A stretch of 64,000 nt of DNA from Onchidella celtica. Lineage: Eukaryota; Mollusca; Gastropoda; Systellommatophora; Onchidiidae. Positions 11,999 to 29,958 of the stretch are shown here, one piece after another. Position 1 is the stretch's first letter. Every line of letters begins with the position of its first letter. The position numbers were made by a program, and so were the translations under genes. Location of the stretch: contig OZ007576.1 in assembly GCA_963931925.1 (NCBI GenBank), positions 12,133,582-12,197,581 on the forward strand, written 5' to 3'. The notes under the pieces are model-generated. The model was not told the origin of the DNA, made no database searches, and saw nothing but the letters and a program-made list of their open reading frames with translations.

Positions 11999-12924
11999 CA
12001 TTATCTCATGGCTTTGTTTCCCCCCAGTTGGATTCCACAGACCTGACACCACTGACAGGGATAGCACAGGTATATGGAATGAAGCAACAGAGATTGAGTG
12101 GACCGCCCGAGGAAAATAATGGTCATGCACAATCTGGAAAGAGAAAGTTAAAAGCGAATTCTTGATTCACAATGCATGCACTGTGAATTATTTAACGACA
12201 TAATAATGTTAATCTTTCTTCCCACCCCCAATCCCAAAAAATGCCCATTTTAAGAATCACTGATAAAGAGCAGTGCTTAAAGACAGTAACAGGAAGACAA
12301 TACAATGTCTAGTGTTCTGAGCAAAAAAAAAAAGTATTGTACAAGTAATAATAAGATGCTTCGTATTTGTCCAATTGGCATTCCAGCAACTTAGCTGCAA
12401 GAGATGACTGCATTTTTAAATTCACACTCTGCTAAAACAATGTTGCTCTGTCGATTTCCTGTGTTATTTGTTCCAACCCGTAGCGTTGTGAAGAAGTTAA
12501 AAACAACTGAGAATGTGGAAGAAGATGTTTGTTAAGAAAATATTCAAGTCGTTGTTGAGAAGAGAGCAGGTTGCCAGGGAAACAACAAGATAATTAGTTT
12601 GTTTATTAGGTCATTCCGCTGTTGTCGGGAAGCGTCGCGGGAAGATTCAAGCGTCGGTCTACAGCGAGGTGTGCGGCCATTGTCTGGGTGAGCTTGTGGT
12701 TCTTAACACTCTAGTGCCCAGCATTCCATATCTGAAACACGTCACCAGAGCCAAATGTTTTATAATTGGGACAATTCTTTATTTGTCAACAAAGTAAATA
12801 ATTTTTCCGTGATAAATATTTATATTTCTGTGTTCATTTGACCATTTCGAATTAATTTTGCAAGATTCAGAGTTCTTATGTTGGCTAAAGGAATGTATGT
12901 CTGGGCATTAAAGGGTCAAGAACC
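11999..12924. other. No gene recognised
   Basis: AT-rich sequence with no supported frame or repeat family. Confidence 0.5.
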
Positions 12925-13245
12925 GCAGTCACCACTTATATCCATCGTTTTCCGGGTCTTCCTCTTAGTATCGGAGATCATGGTCATATATGCTTGGAGT
13001 TCTGGCAGGTGTGGCGGCATTCTCATAAGATATCCTAACCATTTGATCTGCTGTCTGTGTATTTAATCTAATACAGGTTCCGTCCCTACAGTTCCTCTGA
13101 TATCTTCGTTTCTAATTTGGTCTCTTCTGGTCTTGCTTGCTGCTCTTCTGAGGCACTTCATTTCACATGTTTCAAGCTTTCTTTGGAGGCCCTCATGCAG
13201 TGTCCAAGTTTGGCATTGGTATATTAACTACGTTGGAATATTGTC
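12925..13245 (-). pseudogene. LINE reverse-transcriptase ORF, C-terminal remnant
   Basis: Read on the minus strand, the sequence gives YQCQTWTLHEGLQRKLETCE, MKCLRRAASKTRRDQIRNED and, after an in-frame stop, IKWLGYLMRMPPHLPELQAY. This is the pattern of the C-terminal region of jockey/RTE-type endonuclease-reverse transcriptases (WTL...LE..EM.CLRR...RRD.I.NE...). In-frame stops and the loss of upstream sequence show it is a dead fragment. Confidence 0.75.
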
Positions 13246-13462
13246 TGAATCATTTTTTGCTTTTGTCTCCAAACAACAAGATAAATAGACGAGCTCTTTG
13301 CATTGATAGCTTTATCTTCTCATCATGAAACAAAATGTGCCCCACTGTCTCAAACTGGTAATTAAGTCTTTAGAGGACGAGCGGGAAAAACGAGACTTTT
13401 ATCGGTCAGAGATGATCACGGTCGCAACGAAGTGTTTTTTGGGTTGATTATGGTTCCCCAGT

Positions 13463-13740
13463 GTAAGATAAGATAAGAATCAATTTATTATCCTATGGGG
13501 GAATTTCTGCTTCACAGAGCGTTTTTTTAAAAGAGCGTGTACATGGTACACGTATCTTACACATCATTACATAAACATACATCGTAATCAAAGAAACTCA
13601 AAAATAGGCGTACATGAAGTCACATGGTAAGAAACGTTCCTGAAATATGGCACACGTCTAGCTAAAGTGTTTTGTTATGGCGAATTGCCACGCTGAGGGA
13701 AAAAAACGATCTTCTGCATCTTTCTCTGTTTTCTTTCATG
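13463..13740 (-). mobile_element. LINE 3' end (CR1-like), copy 2
   Basis: The minus-strand frame ends ENRERCRRSFFSLSVAIRHN, matching the C-terminus at 50379. The 3' end reads, inverted, cataggataataaattgatt followed by cttatcttatcttac. It is 5'-truncated. Confidence 0.65.
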
Positions 13741-14029
13741 TATATTATTCTGCTGCTGTTGGATGATCTAGAAACTTCACGAAACAGGAAATGGTAACTG
13801 TCATTTGAGATGAATATGAATTTCTTTACACATAAAAATATGTATCTCAAGTAAACAATGTACAAAATCAATACGTCTCATGAATAAACGGCGTAAGTGT
13901 ACTAAATATGTCTCCATATGATGAAAAGCGACCCAGTGACTTATTGGATCAGATTGGTCACAAATAGAAATAATTCTTCCACAACAGTGACAGACTGTAC
14001 ACTTTCTTCATGCCACTAAACAGTAGTTC

Positions 14030-14112
14030 ATCCTCATGACATCCTCGATTTCCTTATCTCTCTCAGAATGTGAATCCTCGATTTCCTCATCTCTCTCAGA
14101 ATGTGAATGGCT
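14030..14112. repeat. Direct repeat of about 33 bp, two copies
   Basis: atcctcgatttcctcatctc, then tctcagaatgtgaa, occurs twice in a row. Confidence 0.8.
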
Positions 14113-14321
14113 GACGCCAGTGCCTTTGGAGAACATACACTTGTCAAGTTTTGTAGCTGAACTTCACAATGTGCTACAGCAACTTTTCAACACTTTAACC
14201 CTCTTGCTGCTACAGAGCCGTATTATCGGCCCATCACGTTGCAGAAGACTGCCGCACGGCAGATGCATCGGCCCTACAGTTTCATGCTAAAACTGCCGTG
14301 CGGCCGATACATCGGCCGACA

Positions 14322-14606
14322 CTATCCCGGCATTATGATTTTTTTCCGTACGAGCTTTAGCAAATTCAGGAGCGGGGCAGCAAGACACCCCCAGACACAG
14401 GTCATCGGCCATGGGATTTCTCGTCCTATCGAACACTGCCCTGGGTGCTGCAATCTCTGGATTGTGCCTGATATGACTCTGAACGTCACCGAAAATCCCT
14501 GGGATGTGTTGGACCTGTCCTGTGTTTGGGGGTCTGTTGCTGCCCCGCTCCTGAATTTGCTAAAGCTCGTACGGAAAAAAGTCACGCGTCCCGGCATGTT
14601 TTGCAC
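14322..14606. mobile_element. Foldback element with ~75-bp inverted repeats
   Basis: The left arm (cccggcat, then ttttccgtacgagctttagc, ggagcggggcagcaagacac) is mirrored at 14511-14600. As a result both strands carry frames beginning with the same peptide, FFRTSFSKFRSGAA. A ttaaccctcttgctgc string at 14194 resembles a piggyBac-type end, but no matching right end was seen. Confidence 0.75.
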
Positions 14607-15284
14607 TCCTAAAATTATACGACTTCTACTGTCTTTCTCTTTGATAATCCATTATTCTGGAAGTCTAAAGGAAGGAAGGGTGTTTGGGGTTAGCAGCAAA
14701 ACTCCCAGAAGTAAGATTCCTCCGCGGATTTTGCGGGAATGATAGAATACACTCTATTCTGCCATCTTGTGGCCTGATCTCAAGTTTTATAAAAAGTAGA
14801 ACTAGAATAAAGCATTACTGAAGAGGCGCCCGGTGGAAGCGTAATGGCAGCAATAAAACAATAATAATCACACACGAATGACCGGTCGAAAATCCATCAG
14901 CTGCCCCATGTGGCCAGATAGTGTCAGACACTTTCACAAGTCCAGCGAGGTTGCCACTTTGTGTTATTTATTTTTGTATGAATAATTTTTTTAGTTTGCC
15001 TCCTTAGAATGAAAAGGTTGTAACTCCCTACCATCAACTTTTGAAAAAGTGACAATTGAAGTTTCAGGTGCTTTTAGAGATAAGACCTTTTTTTCTGTTT
15101 AGCAATACTTACAAATTTACACGCCGAATTCGCTCGACACACTGACACACAACGGAGAAGGCCTGTAGAAGTAGTGTGTAGTGTGTTAACTCAGTTCAGC
15201 CAAAAAGTGGAAGTAGAACGATGTCGTACTTGGTGGACGAGTTGTAGATCGATCTGATTCTCGTATTTCATCCCCTTTTTTACT

Positions 15285-16555
15285 CCTTTCTCTCAGTTAT
15301 CTCCCATTAACATCAGCATTCGCCAGCGCACTGTCCCAATCTTTTTCACCTTGTAGCCTTGTCTCAATCTTCCATAGATTCTCGGCTCTTCCTCCCGGAT
15401 TATTCTTTTTCAGCCTTTCTGTCATTCCTCTTCATCATCTTTATTCTTCCATTTAGCTTATTCTTCTCATTCAGCTATCTTACCTTCCATTCATGGCTCT
15501 TTACGTTCCCTGTTGTTTCATCCGGCGTATTCTTCTTTCTCAACCATCTGACCTTTCCTTCATTCCTATTCATCCCCTGTGTTATTCGACTCCGCGCACC
15601 CTTCTCTTTCAGCGGTTTAACCTGTCTGTCACTCCCCTTCACCTTCTTTATTCCTCCATTTGGCTCATCCTTCTTTTCCTGCGATCTAACCTTTCCATCA
15701 TTCCTCTCCACTCACTCTATGGCACCATTTGGCGTATTCTTCTCTTTCAATCTAGCCTTTCGGTCATTCGTACTCATCCTCCGTGTCCACCCGTCACTTT
15801 CAGCTGTTTAATCTCTCTGTCATTCCTCTTCACCTTCTTTATTCTTCCATTCTCGCATTTTACCCCACTTTTATTCCTTTCTCTCAGTTATCCTTCATTA
15901 ATATCAGCATTCGTGTCTCATCTTTTTTTTTTCCAGCTGTGTAGCCTTCTGTTAATCTTCCATAGATTCTCAACTCTTTCACTCTGATTATTCTTTTTCA
16001 ACCACCTAACCTTTCCACTCATCATTCCTCTTGACCTTTTATATTATTCCATCCGGCGTATTCTTCTTTTTCAACCATCTAGCCTTTCACCCGTCTCTAT
16101 TCATCCACTGTGTTCTTCCACTCGGTGTACTCTCCTCTTCCATCTGTCTGATCTCTCCGTCATTGCTCTTCACTGTCTATGTTCTTCCATTTGACTTATC
16201 CAGCTTTTTCAGCGAGCTAACCTTTCCATCATTTCATCTGTCCACTTTCGCTATTCTATTGGACATAAAAGTCCTTTTGTTTCAGCTATCTGGTCACGAC
16301 TGGTCTTGAAACTCTCCGCCATGTCCCTTCACCTTCTGTATTCTTTCACAGAACTCAGCCTTCTTTTTCAGCGTTCTAACTTTTTAAAATGAGTTTTCAC
16401 CTCCCTCTCTGTTCTTCCACTCAACGTATTCTTTTTCAGCTATCTGGTCACGACTGGTCCGGGTAAACCTTTTCCATCATTCCTCTTCGCCCTGTGTATT
16501 CTTCCACTCAGCTTATCCTTCTGTTTCATCGTTCTAACCTTTCCACTGTTCCACC
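15285..16555. repeat. Degenerate pyrimidine-rich minisatellite, ~69-bp unit
   Basis: Units resemble ttctttttcagccatctaac, then ctttccatcattcctcttca and a variable part. Homologous points at 15472, 15541, 15610, 15679 and 15748 are each 69 bases apart. 69 is 23 codons, which explains the overlapping 150-164-aa frames. A longer block near 15285-15390 recurs near 15860-15975, and tatctggtcacgactggtc occurs at about 16286 and 16441. Confidence 0.8.
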
Positions 16556-16819
16556 CCAGCCCCTTCTGGCACTAGGAGTTATAATTAAAAATTTGATCCT
16601 GAGGTTATGGAACATTGGGGAGTGGGGGGACGGGGAGGGGGAGAGTGTGAGAGGAGAGGGAAGAAGAGATATGGTGACGGAATTTGAGAAAATGAGAGAA
16701 TGGACCGAGAGAGAGAGGAGGAAAAACAGACGACAGGAGTTTTTCATAGAAAAATAACTGTGGTAACAAAAACAGACAGTGGGAAATGATGGATCGAACA
16801 ATACAGAAGGGAACAAAAA

Positions 16820-21597
<4,778 letters not shown>

Positions 21598-22772
21598 TGT
21601 CACAAATCCCAGACTGGGAGATGTAATAATTTATGACAGGACAACAATCACGAACAAACAAGTTTAACACTTAACAGAACAACCCATCAGACTCACACAT
21701 TTATTTAAACATAATTATACAGATAATATCGCAATTACATACATTATATTATTGAAATTAACTGCCGTACAACGGCCTTATTCTCACATGCACTCTTCCC
21801 TCAGATTCACAACCCGGTAGTTACTTCCTAAAGGCACTTCGGCCTCAGCCTCTCCCCTCAGGGTCTTAATAGCACATTAATAATTCACTGGCACCGCAGT
21901 CTCTCAATATCACCTTCCTATTGTCATACACCTTAGCATTCCACTAGCACCTCCGCAGGGCAATAACACATTATCATTTCAATAGCCCATCAACATGGCA
22001 ATAGTACATTATCAGTTCACTAGCCCATCAACATGGCAATAGTACATTATCACATTCACGCTCATATCTACGTCCCTGTCCGTGGCCTGACTGCCACGAC
22101 TTTAGGTGCCTCTACTGTCCTGCACCGACAGCCTCACTCTTGGCCTATGTGTGGCCTCCGGCCCTATGCTGGCCTATCCCCTATCTTTAGCCCGTCCCCG
22201 ACACCTACAAGAATAACATTACATTGGTATAATACCCTACCATTTCTATTCACTCCACCTCTCCTTACAACCCATGAAGCGTACACACAATAGTTCACCT
22301 TTCACTCACCACACATCTTACGGTAACACACCTCCATCGGAGTACACAATACTCACTCGTGCTACAAATCCATGAACTCACTTTCATCTATCGCTCATGG
22401 CGCACATTGCTATATCCAATATCAAGGACTTCCACATTCCTCACATATACTTATTTACATCATGGTAATAGACGAATATAATATAATACATCAATCATAA
22501 TTATCAATCATCGTTTCACCTACCAGTCATCACTGGAAAGACTCTCTCACTAGTCTTCTGACTGCTCCCCTTATGTTCGCCCACTGGGCTTTCTCTTTCG
22601 TCCGTTCAGTAGGACCTTCTAACTTGCAGTGATAGTAATACAGTGCTTTCGCCTCATTCAGACCCCCCACTACTCACAACATGCACGCTTAACTTACTTG
22701 TCTACGTGCGTTAATTTTACTCTCCTCCTTTCCCCCCGTAATTATTAACTATCGCTCACTCCACTCGTGACA
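21598..22772 (+). mobile_element. Solo LTR (retrotransposon), copy 2
   Basis: It begins tgtcacaaatcc and ends ccactcgtgaca, so the ends are TGTCAC...GTGACA. The flanks carry the identical 5-mer TATGC at 21593-21597 and 22773-22777. It is 1175 bp, C-rich and G-poor on the plus strand in its right half. No internal region is present. It is related to the element at 4332-5555 by its terminal sequence, though the interiors have diverged. Confidence 0.8.
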
Positions 22773-22839
22773 TATGCCAGTTGTAGTCGTGTTGCAGTTT
22801 CATGTTTCTATCCACTCTGCCATTTGCCCGTGTCTTACT

Positions 22840-22912
22840 CTCTCTCTGTCTCTGTCTCTCTCTCCCCCCCTCTCTCTCTCTCTGCCTCTCTCTCTCTCTC
22901 TCTCTCTATCCC
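22840..22912. repeat. (CT)n microsatellite
   Basis: CT-rich run with C interruptions, at the 3' end of a LINE fragment. Confidence 0.9.
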
Positions 22913-23294
22913 GGAGTCTTAGAAGACCGTTGGGGGGCGTCACAGAAGACTTTGCAACCAGCTTCCTCCATTCCTCCCGGTTCTCAGACGCTGTTAGGCA
23001 GTGGCTGAGAGTGATGCCAGTCCATTCACTGATGTTGTTCTCCCATCTCTTTCTCTGTCTTCCTCTCCTTCTGCCTCCTCGCACTGTTCCTTGTAGAATG
23101 ATTTTGGTAAATTCTGTTTGCCCATACCATCTCATTTTCCTTCTTTTCACTGTGGACGAACAGTCTTCGTATGGTTCAATGGCTTGCCTTACTCTGGTCT
23201 GGACCTCCAAGTTGGTAATGTGGTCTTTATATGAGATGCCAAGGGTCTTGCGGAAGCATCTCATCTCTAATACCCGAATCCTATTCTGAATACG
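22905..23294 (-). pseudogene. LINE endonuclease-reverse transcriptase, C-terminal fragment
   Basis: The minus frame reads RIQNRIRVLEMRCFRKTLGI, SYKDHITNLEVQTRVRQAI, TVKRRKMRWYG, then ILQGTV and GGRRRGRQRKRWENNISEW, and ends in EEWRKLVAKSS. This is the characteristic C-terminus of jockey/RTE-type mobile-element polymerases. After RWYG the usual HV-S-GLA-like stretch is missing, which suggests a small deletion. The frame runs on into the (GA)n repeat rather than stopping. The 54 codons upstream (to 23456) do not match the family. Confidence 0.85.
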
Positions 23295-24735
23295 TGTCTT
23301 ACATGTGTGTGCATATTCATTCATTTGCTTAGATTTTTTAAAAAATGCGACACGACTGGTACATAACAGAGTCGTACATACATGCCTTGTCTTTTGGAAA
23401 CGCTGTGAGACATCATGAAAACATGGTCTCAGCAGGCGGTGCGTGACTGTTTGCATAAAAGATTGATTTTAACCGTCGTGAAGCCTTGAATGGAAAATGG
23501 TCTGTATCCAGGAAGGGAAGTGCGCGCAGCGGACGCCCGACATGAATGTAAATAGACAAACAAACAAACACATAACATACTGATCGTCTTTCTGAATTAA
23601 AAAAGAGTAAACAATAATGCATAACAGTTGTGTCTTGTTGGTCTCACAGCAGGTGGATAGTGCAGGACAGATGCGTCCGATGTTGTTCGCAACTTGTGAA
23701 GAGATAAGGGTTGACAGTGAGATAAAGATGTTTGAGAATTGCGATAATTAAGTAGATGCTGGAATTTTTTGCAGATGAAGATGGCGACGTCGAATATCAG
23801 TTCTAAAGAAGTGGAAATGGGAAAGGATAAAGGAGTGGCACTGTAGAAACTGGTGAAGACGACACGATGAAAAGTTAAACGAACATGAGAATGAATAAAA
23901 AATGTTGCGGACGACAGAGAAGAGAACGACAAGGATAAAAGGAGTTAAGACTTGTAATGGATTATCGTAATTAATCCTACCGATTGAATTATTGAATCTA
24001 AATTTATTTTCACTACAGGATATTTCGTGTAAAAAAGAGTTCTAACTGAAATTTAAACCAGAATTGTGTTTCAGTTGAGGTATAACATTGCTTGCAAGCA
24101 AACGCCCGGATTATCCTTGTCAAACTGGTAAATTCGACCAAGAAACTCTTGAAATTTCAGTCATCTTTTAACTTAGATTTTCAAACATTTTGAATCATTA
24201 ATCACTTTTTTCAGGATTGAAAAGCATTTTAAACTTTCAGGCAAGAAAACTGTAGGCCGTTAGCAGATTTTGAAGTGGATGAAATTTGAGAATGAAGAAG
24301 AGGTAATGGGATTTCCTCATTCCTAGGGCAGCCCATGGAGATGAGATTTGTCAAATTCTAAGACCAAATCGATAACACATCTTAAGGTGATTTAACATTC
24401 TTTCTTTTCTGTGCATGACGAAATACATGCAGTGCACGACCTTTCGCTACAAAATGCGACGATTCCCAAGCACGTCACTAGTTGGCAAACCTCACTCAGC
24501 GTTATGTTGTAGCACGAGCAGTCGAAGTGCGAAGTTCATACAGTTTTGCTGCGGTTGCTTTAAGTACATGGGCTAATGTGATCTTCATCTGTATTTGTAA
24601 ACACTTAGTCGCTGTCGATTTTCAGCATTTTGAAGCCGAAGTTAGAACTCGATGCTGACTTTCTGACAGACCAGAAATTTGCCGGTGAATTCAGATCACT
24701 AATGAGTATGTTATGGTTTTGAACTGCGCATAATT
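23295..24735. other. No gene recognised
   Basis: AT-rich non-coding sequence; a (CAAA)n-like patch lies at 23557-23571. Confidence 0.5.
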
Positions 24736-24950
24736 GAGGCGGTTAGAATTAGAAGGGATCTGAGTGTCATTTGACTGCCTTTGAGAAAAAAGCCAAAAAA
24801 AAACGTCATTCAGTATAAACTAATCGAATTTAATATGTCAATGATTTACTCGAAGAGCTAATGTCAGTATTGCAAAGGTTTATAAACGTTATTTCTCAAA
24901 GGCAGTCAAATGGCACTCCGAATTAGATCCCTTCTAATTCTAACTTCCTC
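24736..24950. mobile_element. MITE with ~58-bp inverted repeats
   Basis: The left arm (gaggcggttagaattagaag, ggatctgagtgtcatttgac, tgcctttgagaaa) is the inverse of the right arm (tttctcaaaggcagtcaaat ... ctaacttcctc). The loop is about 100 bp and AT-rich. Confidence 0.85.
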
Positions 24951-25566
24951 AGTTTGTAAAGCTTGTACTCTGGCGATGTTTTCTTTTTTAATTGCTTGCT
25001 GTAAAACAGCGCCTGACTGCCTGAAAAGCATGTGTGGGGCGCATTTCTGTATCCATTCGCGATCAAATCAAATATGAAAGCAAGAAGTGATTGGTCTTAA
25101 ATGATCTATTCAGTGACACTGATTCCATCCAGGGATATCTCGGTGGTTTTGTGTGATCATAACGGCGTGAGCTGGACCAAATCAGTGTTTTTTCCACTTA
25201 GCATTCCTGCCACACTGTGCAGGCCAGGGCCGTTAATGCTGCCCCTTATAACATGAGAAATTGTCCATACAAGTAAGGTTAGCGGGCTCTGGCCTTCATT
25301 GTGTCTGGCTTATTTGTGACATTCTGACGAGGTCGCCAAACGGAATCGACGGTACCTTATAACATAAAGATTAAGGCCCGCAGTGTACTGAATCAAGTCT
25401 GTTTTGTCTTTATGGAATTTAACCGTGATCTGGCGCACTAGTGAGAATGAAACAAGTCTGTCTGGCTAACAGATTCAAAGCAATTCTGAGTCAAAACTGA
25501 CGCAAAGACAGGCTTGACTCTGTACGCTACTAGCGAAAAAGGAGTTACTCGGATTGATAAAGCCCA

Positions 25567-25645
25567 GCATTATTTGTATTTTGTATTTGTATAACACTTT
25601 AATCCCATTTGGGAAATTTCCCTTTGTGCCATTGCAGTCCAGTTA
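25567..25645 (-). mobile_element. Short repeat fragment (same family as the SINE-nested insert)
   Basis: Atttgtattttgtatttgta, then taatcccatttgggaaattt and ccctttgtgccattgcag, is the inverse of the segment at 11545-11628. A G run at 25668-25680 follows. Confidence 0.65.
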
Positions 25646-25726
25646 CAACTGGAGCAGGCACGTCGTTGGGGGGGGGGGGGAGGAGGAGATGAAAGGGGGG
25701 GGGGGGAATAGTAGGGATAAATTTTA

Positions 25727-25996
25727 TTTAATTTTGCTCGGTTAGCGGCCCTGTTAGGCCTGCTCTTTACGATTTCCAACTGCCAAGGTATCTATGACGT
25801 GCACACGGGCCCTCCGAATTTTTTCGTCCTTATCCGAGAAGACTAGGTACTCGATCCTACCCCCCAATAGGAACAGGGACACGAAAATATGAGAAAAATC
25901 CCAAATTTCCAACATGCCTGCACCGGCCGGGTTTTGAACCCGGGACCCTTGGCATGAGAGGCGAGCACCTTGCCTCTAGACCACCTTGTCCCCCAA
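25727..25996 (-). mobile_element. tRNA-headed SINE, copy 2
   Basis: On the minus strand the head reads gggacaaggtggtctagagg, then gtgctcgcctctcatgccaa and a B-box-like gggttcaaaacccgg. The body shares gtactcgatcctacc, ccgagaagactaggt and the ccgctaaccgagc block with the copies at 62083 and 63827. The 66-bp tail module is absent here. Confidence 0.8.
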
Positions 25997-26159
25997 TTAG
26001 AGTGAGCTCTACGTGAGAGATCGTTTTTTTTTTTTTTTTTGGACATTCAGTTTTGTTACAGATTTTAAAGTTTGGGTGTTTCAAGGACGTCGTTAAGTTG
26101 ATACTTTGAAATCTTGAATGTTGGAGATAAGAAAAGAAACTAGATAATAAATTTAGGCC

Positions 26160-26482
26160 GTTGTTATAAGTACGTACGCACCCCAAACGTTTTGCGCTAG
26201 GGCCACGTACGTACGTATATATGTACGATCCCTAACACTGTCCTTATCCTCAAACCTAAATCTTATCGAAAATTTGCCCCTGCCCCCCCTGCCCGTTCAA
26301 CGAAAAACAAAACAAAACAGGAGGACAACAAAAAGAAAATCTGAAAGAAAAATTAGTCATGATTAAAGTTGTTGACAAAGAGCATTTCGGGAGGAGCTCT
26401 CTAGCTCTGGAGGCACTAAAGGCTTTAAACTACGTATCCCTAGTGGAAAAAAAACTTGGGGGACGTACGTACTTGTAACAAC
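26160..26482. mobile_element. MITE family 3, copy 1
   Basis: The ends are gttgttataagtacgtacgc and its inverse gtacgtacttgtaacaac. The interior shares tccttatcctcaaacctaaa, caaaaagaaaatctgaaaga and atttcgggaggagctctcta with copies 2 and 3. Confidence 0.85.
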
Positions 26483-27099
26483 ATTCTTTACTTTGTGTCG
26501 GAGAAGGGATTTGTTGAGAATGTGAAAGATGATAGAAAAAACAAATAATTGCTCTGGTAATTTAATATAAGATGGAGCAGAATAAGGGATGAAGGTCAAA
26601 AACTGCGTATAATCACGAAAGGGCAATTGCATTATCAATATAACAGCAGCAACAAGATCTCACGTAACAAACGATGATAGAAGCCAAAGTATGCATGGAG
26701 GTTAGAACCTGCCATTAATCGCCACTGGCAGTGCGGGGATCCTGCCAGGCCTCAGTGCCGTGCAAGATGGATTAGGTTCAAATCTAGATAATACGTGAAG
26801 AAAGCCGGGAGAAGACAATTTATGTTTTTGTGTTGCAGCTGAGGAAAAGTGAGATGATCTCAATTAACGTTCTCATGTCTGTGTGATGAGTTTCTGCCCT
26901 CCCTGCAGTAAAAATTAACAACCCGATTTTTTTCAGTTTTCGTGATCTCCGAGGTCAAGCTGTCCACCGCTGATGAAAATAGCCGAGGGTGAAGAAGTGG
27001 AATTTGCAGATTGCAGAATAATAGCCTGAAGGGACTGCAATGATTATTATGTGAATTTGAAATGAAAAAATGTAGATAGATGCATTGAAAGAAAGACAA

Positions 27100-27745
<646 letters not shown>

Positions 27746-28690
27746 AGACAGGTGGGATGGGAAGGGTTAGAACAAAGAGAGAACTAACAACAGGACCAGG
27801 ATGAAGGCAGCCAACCATTGAGCCATTTTGAGGACCAAGAAAGCTAAAAAGAGAAGAACGACAATAACATCAACGAAACACGCAACAAGCAAACAAACAA
27901 ACAAACAAAAAGAGCGAGGCGTTAATGCCGAGGGCATCGATTCTCTCCTTGAATAATGATCTAAAAACCTGGCGGGTTGGATGGGGTGGGAGGTGGGTAC
28001 ATCAAGATGGAAAGATGGATCTTCTATAAATGACGAGAACTAAACAAAATGATGATCAGTTTTCAGAATGCACCGATCATTTATCACGATACCCGGAGTC
28101 AAGTAACTATTCTGGGGCGTAATGATAATCTCTGGAGTGAGTGTCCTTGGATAACACGTGCATGCCTTATCGGGAATCATTGTTCACCAATTCTGCCAAT
28201 AGATAAGCCAAAGATACAAGTGCTGCGGTGATTACAGCTTGTATGCTCATCACTCACCTGTGAAGCGATCCAGTGATATGAAATGCACTGACGCCTTCAT
28301 CTTTCATGAACGTAGACAAGTGGAAAGATAGTCGCTTGTTCGTGCAGGGAATTCGTGAATGCGTCACTGGTGATTTTCCCTTGGAAGGAAAATTATTGGC
28401 ATCATCGCAGTTTGTTACCTCAAGTTTATACCTTCACCTTCACCTTCACCTAGGCATTGTCCATCCACTGCAGGATGTGCCCCCCCCCCCCCGACAATGA
28501 CACCCATGCCTTTCAGTAAGATGTCTTCCTCATTCACGTTGTTCCAACTCTCTTTTTTATTTTATCCTGCCATCTTCTTCCTGGTCGACCTCGTGTTCTT
28601 TTTCCTGTCCTTGGTTGCCATTCAGTGCAGCATTTTGTCCATCCATTATATAACTATCTTATTGAATGCTATGGTATTATGTTTCTATGT
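27746..28690. other. No gene recognised
   Basis: Contains (CAAA)n at 27888-27908, a (CCTTCA)n patch at 28430-28451 and a C run at 28482-28493. Confidence 0.5.
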
Positions 28691-28699
28691 GATTATTTT

Positions 28700-29310
28700 G
28701 CGCCATGTGCCAGATTGGATTTTATTTGCACAGTGAAGTTTTTAGGAACTGCTGTAGAGTTAGGGCTAGAATTAGGTTTAAACCTTTTTTTTTTTTTGTT
28801 AATTTTAAAATTTTAATTAGGAGCCACTCTCTGCATTATGTTGTGCAAAACTGAGTTTTGTTTCCACAGTGGATGATTTTGGGACTGTTTAAAGTTAGGG
28901 TTAGAATTACGTTGGACTTTTTTTTGTTTTAATTTTGAAATTTTAGTTACGGAATGACTCTCTACATTATGTTGCAAGACTTGAGTTTTGTTTGCACGGT
29001 GGTTTTTTGGGGACTGTTTAGAGTTAGGGTTTGAATTAGGTTTAACTTTAAAAAACAACAACAACAACAACAACACAATTTTAATTCAAACTTTGGAGTG
29101 ACTCTCTGCATCACGTGGCAAAACTAGATTCTGTATGCACAGTGAATGTTTTAGGGAACTGGTTTAGGGTTAGGACTAAAATTAGGTTTAGCCTTTTTGA
29201 AACATTTTGGTTACAGTGTGACTCTCTGCATCCCATGTCAAAATTGGATTTTGTATGCACAGTGAATGTTTTGGGGTAAAGTTTTAGGGCTGGGCTCCGA
29301 ATATGGTTAG
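28700..29310. repeat. Degenerate tandem repeat, ~120-140-bp unit, about five copies
   Basis: Each unit carries a form of gattttrtttgcacagtg, then gagttagggttagaattagg, ttttgttaattttgaaattt and gtgactctctgcat. One copy has an (ACA)n insert at 29057-29075. Confidence 0.8.
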
Positions 29311-29764
29311 TAAATTAGATACAAGAATTTTTTCTTTGGCAATATGGTCGCGATAACATTTTCGATAACTGGCCGCACTTTGGTACCGGTAGCGAAAATT
29401 CTAGCATGGATATTTGGCAGTATGTCTTAAATAGCCTCCATCTTAACAGTACATGCAAGAACCCATGAAAAGAAGTAGGCATATAAATATTCATAAGATT
29501 TGTACAGAACGATTTATTTTATGAAGACTTATTATTATTATTTTTTTTTTAGATCGAAATAGCCTGCGGTGTGCTCATTATTGTTGTACGTGTTTTTATT
29601 TCATGAGTTTAGAGTTGAGCTGAAATATCCTAAAGGACATCTACACCCTTTATACAGTTTCTGTGAACATGTCACGCCCCTACGTGGATTAGTTACGTCA
29701 GCAGGCCATGCACAGTTCTCGTCTTATTAGTGTTGTTGTTATTACAACTTTAATTGTAATTAGA

Positions 29765-29958
29765 TTGTTTTATTTTGTTCATATGCCCAGTATCTGTTTG
29801 ATTGGATTGGTTCATATGACCAATATCAGTTTGACTGGACTGTTTCATTTAGTTCATAGGCCCAACACCAGTTTGTCTGATCTGTTTTATTTTGTTCAGA
29901 TGCCAACGCCAGTTTGACTGGACTGATTCATTTTGTTCATATGCCAACATAAGTTTGA
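29765..29958. repeat. Degenerate tandem repeat, ~45-50-bp unit
   Basis: Four to five variants of ttttgttcatatgcccaac followed by atcagtttgactggactg. Confidence 0.75.

Noticed and set aside
14194..14210. piggyBac-type terminus (TTAACCC...)
   Set aside because: No matching inverted end or TTAA flank was found nearby.
14239..14742. 167-codon frame as a gene
   Set aside because: Most of it crosses a foldback element; the opposite strand encodes the same peptide because of the inverted repeat.
15359..15987. 150- and 164-codon Phe/Ser/Leu frames as membrane proteins
   Set aside because: They overlap each other in two frames and follow the 69-bp repeat period.
22800..23456. 218-codon frame as a host gene
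   Set aside because: The middle is the C-terminus of a mobile-element reverse transcriptase, the end is (GA)n-derived Arg/Glu, and the 5' part has no homology.
28740..29300. TTAGGG-like words as an internal telomere repeat
   Set aside because: The words occur once per ~130-bp degenerate unit (gagttagggttag), not as a head-to-tail TTAGGG array.
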